DNA from: Streptomonospora nanhaiensis
Lineage (GTDB): Bacteria > Actinomycetota > Actinomycetes > Streptosporangiales > Streptosporangiaceae
NCBI RefSeq assembly: GCF_013410565.1
Contig: NZ_JACCFO010000001.1
Span: 3,286,001-3,350,000, forward strand
Direction: 5' to 3'
DNA: 64,000 bases
Part shown: piece after piece, positions 9,465-17,842 of the stretch
How positions within the stretch are numbered: position 1 is the stretch's first letter
How the letters are laid out: every line of letters begins with the position of its first letter
Program-made: the position numbers and the translations under genes
The notes under the pieces: model-generated
What the model was told of the DNA's origin: nothing
Database searches by the model: none
Seen by the model: only the letters and a program-made list of their open reading frames with translations

Positions 9465-10424
9465 ATGAGCCACGTCCGCATCACCGACACCCTGGAGCCC
9501 GCCGAGACCCGGGCGGTGCTCGACCTCGCCGAGTCCGCCCGCGCGCACGACGGCGTCGCCCCGCTGTCGGAGCAGACCCTGCTGCGCGTGCGCCACGGCG
9601 CGCCGCGCGGCACCGCCCGCTTCCACCTGGCGCAGGGCCCCGGCGGCCGGCTCGCCGGCTTCGGCTACGCCGAGCGCGCCCCGGGCGCGCCCGACTCCGG
9701 CGAACTCGTGGTGGCCCCGCCGGAGCGGCGGGCCGGGCTGGGCGGGGCGCTGCTGCGGTCGTTGGCCGCCGACGCCGCCCCCGAGGGGGTGCGCGTATGG
9801 GCGCACGGCCGGCTGGAGGGCGCCGTGGCGCTGGCGCGCTCGGCCGGGTGGTCCCAGGCGCGGGGGCTGCTGAAGATGCGGCTGCGGCTGCGCGGCGGCG
9901 ACCCCGGCTCCGCGCTGGGCGAGGCGGTGCTGCCCCAGCCGGTGCTCTCCGACACCGTGGCCCGTGAGCTGGTCATCCGGCCGTTCCGGCCGGGCGCCGA
10001 CGACGACGCGTGGGTGGCCGCCAACGCCGAGGCGTTCGCCGACCACCCCGAGCAGGGCGCGCTCACAGCGGCCGACCTGCGCCAGCGCGCGGCCGAGGAC
10101 TGGTTCGACCCGGAGGGCTTCTTCGTGGCCGAGGAGACCGCCACGGGGGCCGTGGCCGGGTTCCACTGGACCAAGGTGCACGCCGACGGCGCGGGGCTGG
10201 CCGAGGAACCCGTGGGCGAGGTCTACGTGGTGGGCGTGCGCCCGGCCTGGCGGCGCACCGGCCTGGGGCGGGTGCTGACCCTGATCGGGCTGCGCCACCT
10301 GCGCGACCGCGGGCTGCCCTGGGTGCTGCTGTACGTCGACGAGGAGAACCGCGCCGCGGTGCGGCTGTATGAGTCCCTGGGGTTCTCGGTGTGGGACGCC
10401 GATGTGATGTACGCCGCCCCGTGA
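9465..10424 (+). CDS. mshD: Mycothiol synthase (Cys-GlcN-Ins N-acetyltransferase)
   Basis: MshD acetylates the cysteinyl amine of Cys-GlcN-Ins to complete mycothiol, the main actinobacterial thiol. The 319-residue protein shows two tandem GNAT domains. The first is partly degenerate (about 1-145). The second is full (about 165-319), with VGVRPAWRRTGLGRVLT as the acetyl-CoA loop and VDEENRAAVRLYESLGF near the end. The ATG at 9465 is only eight bases after TAGGCT, and no ribosome site is seen, so a leaderless mRNA is likely. Confidence 0.92.
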   Translation: MSHVRITDTLEPAETRAVLDLAESARAHDGVAPLSEQTLLRVRHGAPRGTARFHLAQGPGGRLAGFGYAERAPGAPDSGELVVAPPERRAGLGGALLRSLAADAAPEGVRVWAHGRLEGAVALARSAGWSQARGLLKMRLRLRGGDPGSALGEAVLPQPVLSDTVARELVIRPFRPGADDDAWVAANAEAFADHPEQGALTAADLRQRAAEDWFDPEGFFVAEETATGAVAGFHWTKVHADGAGLAEEPVGEVYVVGVRPAWRRTGLGRVLTLIGLRHLRDRGLPWVLLYVDEENRAAVRLYESLGFSVWDADVMYAAP

Positions 10425-10743
10425 GCGGAGAGCAACCGGCCCCACCGCCGCGACCTGCGGTTTCGATTGGGTCACGGCACAGAGGGTGACGGCGCGCCGA
10501 TCGCGGGTGACGCGCCCAGGTGGCGTACGGCGTGTCGGCGTGATATTGCCGTGACCTTGACGTGGTTAACCCCACAGCCATCAAAGAGCTTACTTTTCTT
10601 CTTGCAGCCTCGTACCGTCGTTCACTTTGCGTTCACTCTGGTTGGGAGAACTCGTCACTTCTCGTCCCTACCTTCACATTTGGCGAGGTCATCGACCGGG
10701 CTCGCCCAAAGGTGACGAAGTCCAAAGGAAGGACGTCGGGGCT
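10425..10743 (+). promoter_or_regulatory. pstS control region with PHO box
   Basis: This gene-free region holds two GTTCACT copies at 10620-10626 and 10631-10637, spaced 11 bases apart, as in the direct repeats bound by PhoP in Streptomyces. TACCTT at 10669-10674 is a possible -10. A near-palindrome GTGGTTAACCCCAC lies upstream at 10562-10575; its role is unclear. The PHO box implies phosphate-starvation control of pstSCAB. Confidence 0.75.
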
Positions 10744-11868
10744 GTGAAGCTCTCCAAGTACGGCCAGTTCGCGGGGATCGCCCTCGCCGGCACGCTTGCT
10801 CTCTCCGCCTGCGGTAGCGACAACCCGACCGGCAACGGCGGCGACGGCTCCGCCGCCCCGCAGGCCGGCGACGTCGAGTGTGTCGACGGCGGCGGCACCC
10901 TCTCCGGCGCGGGCGCCAGCTCGCAGGAGAACGCCATGGCGGCCTGGAAGGCCGTCTGGGAGGGCGCCTGCGAGGGCTCCGTCGTCGAGTACGACGCCGT
11001 GGGCTCGGGTGCCGGGCGCTCCCAGTTCATCGAGGGCGGCGTGGCCTTCGCGGGCTCCGACGCCGCGCTGGACGAGGCCGAGACCGAGGACGCCACGGAG
11101 CGCTGCAACGGCTCCGAGGTTGTGAACCTCCCCGCCTACATCGCCCCGATCGCCGTCGCCTTCAACCTTGAGGGCGTCGACAGCCTGAACCTCACCCCCG
11201 AGGTCATCGCGGACATCTTCAACCAGGAGATCACCAACTGGAACGATGACGCGATCGCCGAGGAGAACCCCGACGTCGAGCTCCCCGACCAGGAGATCGT
11301 CCCGGTGAACCGGTCCGACGAGTCCGGCACCACCGAGAACTTCGTCGCCTACCTCGCCGAGGCGGCCCCCGACAACTGGCCGCACGAGGTCAGCGGCAAC
11401 TGGCCCATCGACCCGGTCGAGGCCGCCCAGGGCTCCTCGGGCGTGGTGAACGCCATCGAGGGCGGCGAGGGCACCATCGGCTACGTCGACGCCTCGCACG
11501 TGGGCGAGCTGGGCACCGTCGCCGTGGGCGTGGGTGAGGAGTTCGTCGAGTACAGCCCCGAGGCCGCGGCCGCCATCGTGGACGCCTCGCAGCCCCGCGA
11601 GGAGAACACCGAGAACGACCACGCGATCGACCTCGACTACACCACCGACGAGGCGGGCGTCTACCCGATCGTCCTGGTGTCCTACCACGTCGCCTGCATG
11701 GAGTACGAGGAGCAGGCCGAGGCCGACCTGGTCAAGAGCTTCCTCAGCTACGTGGTCAGCGAGGAGGGCCAGCAGGCCGCGGCCGACGAGGCCGGTGCCG
11801 CCCCGCTGAGCCAGGAGACCCGCGACGCCCTGACCGGCACCATCGAGCAGATCTCCGCGGCCTCCTGA
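10744..11868 (+). CDS. pstS: Phosphate ABC transporter substrate-binding lipoprotein PstS
   Basis: PstS captures inorganic phosphate outside the membrane for the PstCAB importer. The 374-residue precursor has a short signal peptide ending in the lipobox LSAC, so it should be lipid-anchored. The PBP domain has the phosphate loops GAGSSQENA-like near the start, VGSGAGRSQF, and NRSDESGTTENF. The protein is rich in Asp and Glu. The GTG at 10744 follows an AAGGAAGGA run. It is first in pstS-pstC-pstA-pstB, but a hairpin after pstS may reduce readthrough, giving more binding protein than channel. Confidence 0.95.
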   Translation: MKLSKYGQFAGIALAGTLALSACGSDNPTGNGGDGSAAPQAGDVECVDGGGTLSGAGASSQENAMAAWKAVWEGACEGSVVEYDAVGSGAGRSQFIEGGVAFAGSDAALDEAETEDATERCNGSEVVNLPAYIAPIAVAFNLEGVDSLNLTPEVIADIFNQEITNWNDDAIAEENPDVELPDQEIVPVNRSDESGTTENFVAYLAEAAPDNWPHEVSGNWPIDPVEAAQGSSGVVNAIEGGEGTIGYVDASHVGELGTVAVGVGEEFVEYSPEAAAAIVDASQPREENTENDHAIDLDYTTDEAGVYPIVLVSYHVACMEYEEQAEADLVKSFLSYVVSEEGQQAAADEAGAAPLSQETRDALTGTIEQISAAS

Positions 11869-11905
11869 TCGAACTGATCGTCGGCTTGCTGATGTCGTCC
11901 GCTGA

Positions 11906-11939
11906 GGCGGGGCGCGCACCGCGAGGTGCGGGCCCCGCC
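11906..11939 (+). terminator. Attenuator/terminator between pstS and pstC
   Basis: Arms at 11906-11920 and 11925-11939 pair at 14 of 15 positions around a GCGA loop. TTTT follows at 11949-11952. It lies 37 bases after the pstS stop. A partial terminator here would favour pstS over pstCAB. Confidence 0.6.
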
Positions 11940-12115
11940 GTCGGCGGTTTTCGCATGTCTGGGCCGGTGGCCGGTGGCAGAAGCGCTCCGTCCGCCCACC
12001 AGAATGTGATCGGCGCGGCGCACCGCGCCACCTTGGGCCGCATGACCCTGACGCATGCGGCACGGCCCCACGTCGCCCGGCGGCGAACCATGACCGAAAT
12101 CGACCGGAGTCTCAC

Positions 12116-13078
12116 ATGACCACCACGGACTCGTCTGCGACGGCCCGCATACCCAAGGGCAAGCGTCGGCTGGGCGATGTCGTCTTCGCCGGCTCTGCCC
12201 GAGGAGCGGGCATCCTGATCCTGCTGATCCTGGCCGGCGTCGCCACCTTCCTGCTCATCCAGTCGGTGCCCTCCCTCATGGCGAACACCGGCAACTTCCT
12301 CACCTCGACCGAGTGGGACCCCAACACCAGTGAGGAGCCCCGGTTCGGCGTCGCGGCGCTGATCTTCGGCACCGTGCTCGCCGCGCTCATCGCGCTCGTG
12401 CTGGCCACGCCGGTCGCCATCGGGATCGCGCTGTTCATCGTCTACTACGCGCCGCGCCGCCTGGCCGCCGTGCTGGGCTACGTGGTCGACCTGCTGGCGG
12501 CCATCCCCAGCGTCGTCTACGGCCTGTGGGGCGTGGTCTACCTGGTCGGCGAGCTGCGGCCGTTCTACGGGATGCTGGAGTCCTACCTGGGCTGGATCCC
12601 GCTGTTCGCCGGCCCGGTCTCCTCCACCGGCCGCACCATGCTGAGCGCGGGCCTGGTCCTGGCGGTCATGATCCTGCCGATCATCACCGCGATGTCCCGC
12701 GACGTGTTCCAGCAGGTGCCGCAGGCCAACCGGGAGGCCGCGCTGGCCCTGGGCGCCACCCGCTGGGAGATGATCCGCATGGCCGTGCTGCCGTTCGGGC
12801 GCCCCGGCGTCATCGGCGGCGCGATGCTGGGCATGGGCCGCGCGCTCGGCGAGACCATGGCGGTGGCCATGATCCTCTCGCCGTCGCTGGTGATCTCGCC
12901 GTTCCTGCTGCAGAGCGGCAACCAGACCATCGCCGCGCACATCGCGCTGGAGTACCCGGAGGCCAGCGGGTTCGGCGTCTCGGCGCTGATCGCGGCCGGC
13001 CTCGTCCTCTTCGCGATCACCCTGGCCGTCAACATGGGTGCGCGCTTCGTCGTCTCGCGGCGCAAGGAGTTTGTGTGA
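12116..13078 (+). CDS. pstC: Phosphate ABC transporter permease PstC
   Basis: PstC forms half of the high-affinity phosphate channel. The 320-residue protein shows about six membrane helices and the EAA-type loop REAALALGATRWEMIRMAVLP that docks to the ATPase PstB. The start ATG at 12116 has GGAG upstream. Its TGA overlaps the ATG of pstA as ATGA, so translation is coupled. The length is typical. Confidence 0.95.
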   Translation: MTTTDSSATARIPKGKRRLGDVVFAGSARGAGILILLILAGVATFLLIQSVPSLMANTGNFLTSTEWDPNTSEEPRFGVAALIFGTVLAALIALVLATPVAIGIALFIVYYAPRRLAAVLGYVVDLLAAIPSVVYGLWGVVYLVGELRPFYGMLESYLGWIPLFAGPVSSTGRTMLSAGLVLAVMILPIITAMSRDVFQQVPQANREAALALGATRWEMIRMAVLPFGRPGVIGGAMLGMGRALGETMAVAMILSPSLVISPFLLQSGNQTIAAHIALEYPEASGFGVSALIAAGLVLFAITLAVNMGARFVVSRRKEFV

Positions 13079-14190
13079 TGACCACCGCCACTGAGAACAC
13101 CGCCACCGGCGCCCCGGGCGAGGGGCCCTCGCTGCGGACGGCGTCGATGCACACCCGGACCCTGCCGGGCTGGTTCCCCCCCGTGCTGCTGGTGGCCTGC
13201 GCGGCCCTCGTGTCGGGCGCCCTGTTCGCCCTGGGGTCCTTCCACCCGGCCTCGGCGGCGGTGCTGACCGCGCTGCTGTACCTGATCGCCGTCGTGGTGG
13301 TCTCGGCGGTCGTGGAGAACGGCCGCAAGGCCACGGACCGCCTGGTGACCGGGGTGGTCTACTGCTGCTTCGTGCTGGCCATGGTGCCGCTGGTCTCCCT
13401 GCTGTCCACCGTGGTGATCAACGGCATCCGCCGGTTCGACCTGTACTTCCTGTCGGTCTCCATGAACGGGGTCATCCCGAGCATGGACGCCGGCGGCGTC
13501 TACCACGCCATCGTCGGCACGCTCGTGATCACCGGCATCGCCACGGCGATCTCGGTGCCGGTGGGCCTGCTCACCGCCATCTACGTCGTGGAGTACGGCC
13601 GCGGCCGCCTCAAGGCCGCCATCACGTTCTTCGTGGACGTCATGACCGGCATCCCCTCGATCGTGGCCGGCCTGTTCGTGGTCGCGCTGTGGATCATGAT
13701 CTTCGGGCCCGGCCAGACCAACGGCCTGGCGGGCGCGATCTCGCTGTCCGTGCTGATGATCCCGGTCGTGGTGCGCTCCAGCGAGGAGATGCTGCGGCTG
13801 GTGCCGGCCGACCTGCGCGAGGCCTCCTACGCGCTGGGCGTGCCCAAGTGGCTCACCATCGTCAAGGTGGTCCTGCCGACGGCGGTGGCCGGGCTCACCA
13901 CGGGAATCATGCTCGCCCTCGCCCGCGTTATCGGGGAGACGGCTCCGCTGATCCTCACCGCGGGGACGTCCTCGACCCGCATCAACGCCAATCCGGCCGA
14001 AGGCCAGATGATGAGTCTCCCGGTCTTCATCTACCAGCAGGTCCGCGCCATGGGGTCCTCCGGCGACGCCGGCGTGTTCTCCGAGGAGCGCGCCTGGGCG
14101 GCGGCGCTGACGCTGATCCTGGTCGTGATGCTGCTGTTCCTCGCCGCCCGACTGGTGTCGCGCTTCTTCTCACCCAAGCTGGGCCGCTGA
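13078..14190 (+). CDS. pstA: Phosphate ABC transporter permease PstA
   Basis: PstA is the second channel subunit. The 370-residue protein carries the EAA loop [21 protein letters not shown] and the usual [13 protein letters not shown] segment. It is longer than many PstA proteins, with extra hydrophobic segments in the first 120 residues, as in other actinobacteria. It begins inside the pstC stop codon and is followed 53 bases later by pstB. Confidence 0.94.
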   Translation: MTTATENTATGAPGEGPSLRTASMHTRTLPGWFPPVLLVACAALVSGALFALGSFHPASAAVLTALLYLIAVVVVSAVVENGRKATDRLVTGVVYCCFVLAMVPLVSLLSTVVINGIRRFDLYFLSVSMNGVIPSMDAGGVYHAIVGTLVITGIATAISVPVGLLTAIYVVEYGRGRLKAAITFFVDVMTGIPSIVAGLFVVALWIMIFGPGQTNGLAGAISLSVLMIPVVVRSSEEMLRLVPADLREASYALGVPKWLTIVKVVLPTAVAGLTTGIMLALARVIGETAPLILTAGTSSTRINANPAEGQMMSLPVFIYQQVRAMGSSGDAGVFSEERAWAAALTLILVVMLLFLAARLVSRFFSPKLGR

Positions 14191-14243
14191 CACCGCCCGC
14201 ACGACCACACCACTCCCAACCAGAGGTATTCCGAGGACATCCA

Positions 14244-15023
14244 GTGGCCAAGCGAATCGACGTCTCCGACCTGAACGTCTATTACGGCAAGTTCCACGCG
14301 GTCGAGAACGTGAACATGACCATCGAGCCCCGCTCGGTGACCGCCTTCATCGGCTCCTCCGGCTGCGGCAAGACCACCTTCCTGCGGACGCTGAACCGCA
14401 TGCACGAGGTCACGCCGGGCGCCAGCGTCACCGGCAAGGTGATGCTCGACGACATCGACATCTACGACCCCTCCGTCGACCCCGTGGCCGTGCGCCGCGA
14501 GATCGGCATGGTGTTCCAGCGCGCCAACCCCTTCCCCACGATGTCGATCTACGACAACGTGCTGGCCGGCGCCAAGCTGAACAACCAGCGCATCAGCAAG
14601 CGCCGCGCCGACGAGATCGTGGAGCGCTCGCTGCGCGACGCCAACCTGTGGGACGAGGTCAAGAACCGGCTGAACAAGCCGGGCGCGGGCCTGTCCGGCG
14701 GTCAGCAGCAGCGGCTGTGCATCGCGCGGGCCACCGCCGTGGAGCCGGCGGTCCTGCTGATGGACGAGCCCTGCTCGGCCCTGGACCCCATCTCCACGCT
14801 GGCGATCGAGGACCTGATCTCCAAGCTCAAGGAGAACTACACGATCGTCATCGTGACCCACAACATGCAGCAGGCGGCCCGCGTCAGCGACCGCACGGCC
14901 TTCTTCAACGTCGAGGACACCGGCAAGCCCGGCAAGCTCATCGAGATCGGCGACACCAACAAGATCTTCACCAAGCCCGACAAGAAGGAGACCGAGAACT
15001 ACATCACCGGCCGCTTCGGCTGA
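14244..15023 (+). CDS. pstB: Phosphate ABC transporter ATPase PstB
   Basis: PstB powers phosphate import. The 259-residue ATPase has Walker [10 protein letters not shown], the signature LSGGQQQRL, Walker [14 protein letters not shown] and the switch His in VTHNM. The GTG at 14244 has GAGGA upstream; the protein begins [15 protein letters not shown]. It ends the operon and is followed by a strong hairpin shared with the convergent pit gene. No phoU follows it here. Confidence 0.96.
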   Translation: MAKRIDVSDLNVYYGKFHAVENVNMTIEPRSVTAFIGSSGCGKTTFLRTLNRMHEVTPGASVTGKVMLDDIDIYDPSVDPVAVRREIGMVFQRANPFPTMSIYDNVLAGAKLNNQRISKRRADEIVERSLRDANLWDEVKNRLNKPGAGLSGGQQQRLCIARATAVEPAVLLMDEPCSALDPISTLAIEDLISKLKENYTIVIVTHNMQQAARVSDRTAFFNVEDTGKPGKLIEIGDTNKIFTKPDKKETENYITGRFG

Positions 15024-15041
15024 TCGGCCGGGACCCCGCGG

Positions 15042-15082
15042 GAACGGGCGGGGGCGGGGCACACGCCCGCCCCCGCCCGTTC
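15042..15082. terminator. Bidirectional terminator between pstB and pit
   Basis: GAACGGGCGGGGGCG (15042-15056) and its exact complement at 15068-15082 form a perfect 15-bp stem. It lies between two convergent genes and can serve both. Confidence 0.75.
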
Positions 15083-15136
15083 GCGTCGCGGGCGGCGCCG
15101 CGGGGAGCGGAAGGGTCGGTCGGCGGTGCGGCCGGC

Positions 15137-16189
15137 TCAGCCCGGCAGGGCGAGGTCGAGCAGGTAGAACGCCGCCGCCGCGACGAGCGCCGCGCCGGGC
15201 AGGGTGGCCAGCCAGACCGCGACGATGTTGCCGGCCACGCCCCAGCGCACCGCCGACAGGCGGCGGGCGGCCCCCACGCCCACGATCGCCGAGGTGATCA
15301 TGTGGGTGTTGGAGATCGGCACCTGCCAGATGAACGAGGTGGCGTAGGAGACCACGGCCACGGTGCTCTCGGCGGCGAACCCCTTGGGCGGGTCCAGCTC
15401 GATCACCCGCCGCCCCAGGGTGCGCATGATCCGCCAGCCGCCGGTGAGCGTGCCCAGCGCCATCGCGGCGGCGGCGGCGCACACCACCCACAGCGGGACG
15501 TCGTAGCCGTCCCCGCCGGGTGCGCTGGCGGCGCTGTGGACGTCCACCGCGATCAGGGCCAGCACCACCACGCCCATGGTCTTCTGCGCGTCCTGCAGGC
15601 CGTGGCCCAGCGCCATCGCGGCGGCCGACACGCTCTGGGCGATCTTGAACTGCCGGTTGGTCCGGCGCACGCTGGCCGAGCGGAACGTCCACAGGATCGC
15701 GAGCATCACCGCGTAGCCCAGGAAGCCGCCGATGAGCGGCGAGACCACCATCGGCAGCGCGAAGTCGGTGGCCACCCCCGACCAGCGCACGCTGGTGGCC
15801 GAGGCCAGGGCCGCGCCGATCATGCCGCCGATCAGGGCGTGGGAGGACGACGACGGCATGCCCATGTACCAGGTGAGGATGTTCCAGGCGACCGCGCCGA
15901 CCAGCGCCGCCATCAGCACGGTCAGGCCGTCGGTGCCCTGGGGCTGGACGATGATGTCGCGGCTGATGGTGCGGGCGACGCCCTCGCCGAGGAAGGCGCC
16001 GATCACGTTCATGCACGCCGCCATGATGACGGCGGCGCGCGGCCCCAGTGCCCGGGTCGAGACGGCGGTGGCCAAGGAGTTGGGTGCGTCGTGGAAGCCG
16101 TTGGTGTAGGCGAACACCAGGGCGGCGAGGACGACGGCGGCCAGGTAGGCGGTTTCGAGGGGCATGTCGAGGAGCGTGGCGAAGGGCAC
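15137..16189 (-). CDS. pit: Low-affinity inorganic phosphate transporter (PiT family)
   Basis: PiT proteins import metal-phosphate with protons. The 350-residue membrane protein has the family repeats: NGFHDAPNSLATAVSTR near the N-terminus and FIWQVPISNTHMI in the second half. About ten membrane helices are predictable. The GTG at 16189 is preferred, although its ribosome site is weak; an ATG eight codons later is possible. It follows the DUF47 gene by 27 bases, the common DUF47-pit pair, so the two are probably cotranscribed and may be under PHO control. Confidence 0.92.
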   Translation of the reverse strand: MPFATLLDMPLETAYLAAVVLAALVFAYTNGFHDAPNSLATAVSTRALGPRAAVIMAACMNVIGAFLGEGVARTISRDIIVQPQGTDGLTVLMAALVGAVAWNILTWYMGMPSSSSHALIGGMIGAALASATSVRWSGVATDFALPMVVSPLIGGFLGYAVMLAILWTFRSASVRRTNRQFKIAQSVSAAAMALGHGLQDAQKTMGVVVLALIAVDVHSAASAPGGDGYDVPLWVVCAAAAAMALGTLTGGWRIMRTLGRRVIELDPPKGFAAESTVAVVSYATSFIWQVPISNTHMITSAIVGVGAARRLSAVRWGVAGNIVAVWLATLPGAALVAAAAFYLLDLALPG

Positions 16190-16216
16190 GGGGCGGGGCC
16201 TAGGGACTCGGCTCGG

Positions 16217-16834
16217 TCAGGACTCCTTGACCGCGATGCTCTCGACCGTGTTGGCGACGTGCTCGAACGCGTCGGCCGCGGTCTCCAACTCCTCGATCAC
16301 GTCTTTGAGCTTGAGCACGGTCAGGGCGTCGTACTCCCCGCTGAACAGGTTGGCGAGGAGGCGGCGGTAGATCTGATCGGCCTGGTTCTCCAGTTGGTTG
16401 ATCTCGATCCAGTACCGGGTGAGGTCCTTCATGGAGCGCAGCCGGGGCATGGCCTCGGCGGTGAGTTCGGCCGCGCGCTCCAGGACCTCGATCTGGTCGA
16501 TGATGCCCTTGGGCAGCCGCTCCAGTCCGTAGAGCCCGATCAGGTCGACCGCGGCCTCCATGGAGTCCATGACGTCGTCCAGGCAGGAGGCCAGCCGGTA
16601 GATGTCCTCTCGGTCGAAGGGGGTCACGAAGCTCTCGTTGAGCCTCCGCATGATGGCGTGCGTTCTCTCGTCGCCGGCGTGCTCGCAGGCGCGCATCTTC
16701 TCGCCGATGGCATCGCGGTCGGCGCCGTCGCTGATCAGCTCCACCAGCAGGCGCGCGGCGATGACGAGGTTGTTCGCGGAGTCGGCGAACATCTCGAAGT
16801 AGCTGTCATCACGCGGAGTCAGGCGCAGACGCAC
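16217..16834 (-). CDS. DUF47 (PhoU-like) accessory protein of the PiT transporter
   Basis: This 205-residue, mostly helical acidic protein resembles the DUF47/PhoU-like family that pairs with PiT transporters and probably tunes them. The family core LTPRDDSYFEMFADSANN starts within the first residues. The GTG at 16834 was chosen because GGGAG lies six bases upstream and it gives the usual family start. An upstream ATG at 16867 would add 11 residues without a ribosome site. It precedes pit in one transcription unit. Confidence 0.88.
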   Translation of the reverse strand: MRLRLTPRDDSYFEMFADSANNLVIAARLLVELISDGADRDAIGEKMRACEHAGDERTHAIMRRLNESFVTPFDREDIYRLASCLDDVMDSMEAAVDLIGLYGLERLPKGIIDQIEVLERAAELTAEAMPRLRSMKDLTRYWIEINQLENQADQIYRRLLANLFSGEYDALTVLKLKDVIEELETAADAFEHVANTVESIAVKES

Positions 16835-17328
16835 ATCTATCTCCCGAAGTGCGGGGATCGTCCTCATTCAGGGATGCTATGGGCACTAATCGGGCAAAAG
16901 GGTCACTCCGCTGATGCGGGCGCGCCCGCGCGGCACCCCCGTACCGCGACCCAGGGGCGGTTTTACTCGTTGTTCACTTGAACTACATGATCGGCCGCAA
17001 ACACCGACGTAGTGGAGCATTCATCTTAGCCACCCCGGATGAACGGGCCGCGTGGCGGCGTCGACGCCCTCGGCCCCCGGTGCGGCGGGTGAAGAGACAC
17101 GCGAACAGGACGCGAATCACAGTAGAACACATGCCCCAGCTGCCACCACGCCCGGCGCGTCACCGTGGCGGAACGATCTGTTCACGCCTCGGTCTCTGCT
17201 TTTTCCCTTGATCGACAGTTTCCCCGCAGGAGCCGCGAACGGCAAGTTACGCCACGAACCGCCGCGCCGCCGTCCCGCCCTCCCCGGCCCCACCCGCGCC
17301 GTCGCCGCCCCTCACTATGCTCGGCGGC
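16835..17328. promoter_or_regulatory. Intergenic region between DUF47-pit and the SCP/purF unit, with candidate PHO box
   Basis: No convincing gene lies here. On the minus strand, three units ATTCGCG, GTTCGCG and TCTTCAC repeat at 11-base spacing across 17088-17120. They resemble PhoP direct repeats facing the DUF47-pit operon. TAGCAT near 16875 could be its -10. An inverted pair GTTCA-CT-TGAAC lies at 16972-16983. The end of the region holds TATGCT (17316-17321) for the SCP gene. Confidence 0.45.
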
Positions 17329-17838
17329 ATGCCGGCCAAGCCCACCGCCGCCCAGCGGCGCCACGCCGCCCTGCGCACCGCGCTCGACACCCAGCTCGCC
17401 GCCCTGGGCCTGCCGCCCTACGCCGGCCCCGACCGGCCCTCGCTCGTCCTCAGCGCCTGCGCCGACGCCGTGCTGCGCGCCCGCGCGGCCGGCGCCGAGC
17501 CCGAGCGCGCCGCCGTGCGCGCGGCGGTGCGCGGCACGCTGGCCGAACTGGCCGAGCGCGCCCCCGGCCACAGCCTGGAGGTCCGGGTGCCGCCCTACGG
17601 GGCCGTCCAGGTCGTCGAGGGCCCCCGGCACACCCGCGGCACCCCGCCCGGGGTGGTCGAGACCGACCCGCTGACCTGGCTGGCGCTGGCTGTGGGCGAG
17701 ACCACCTGGAGCGCCGAGACCGCCGCGGGAACCCTGTCGGCCAGCGGGGTGCGGGCGGATCTGTCCTGGCTGCTGCCCCTGTGGCCGCCCACCTCGCACC
17801 CCGCTGGACCCGGTCTGGATGATCAGGCACTAAGCTGA
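17329..17838 (+). CDS. Sterol carrier-like (SCP) family protein
   Basis: The 169-residue protein resembles the actinobacterial sterol-carrier-fold proteins found just upstream of purF. It has an Ala/Arg-rich helical N-terminus, then a mixed domain with VRVPPYGAVQVVEGPRHTRG and DPLTWLALAVGETTW. The function is unknown; a lipid-binding role is only inferred from the fold. The ATG at 17329 lies seven bases after TATGCT without a ribosome site, so the mRNA is probably leaderless. The stop is four bases before purF. Confidence 0.7.
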   Translation: MPAKPTAAQRRHAALRTALDTQLAALGLPPYAGPDRPSLVLSACADAVLRARAAGAEPERAAVRAAVRGTLAELAERAPGHSLEVRVPPYGAVQVVEGPRHTRGTPPGVVETDPLTWLALAVGETTWSAETAAGTLSASGVRADLSWLLPLWPPTSHPAGPGLDDQALS

Positions 17839-17842
17839 AAGC

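Noticed and set aside
16978-17211. 77-codon plus-strand frame in the DUF47/SCP gap
   Set aside because: No ribosome site, no homology, and it overlaps the candidate PHO box.
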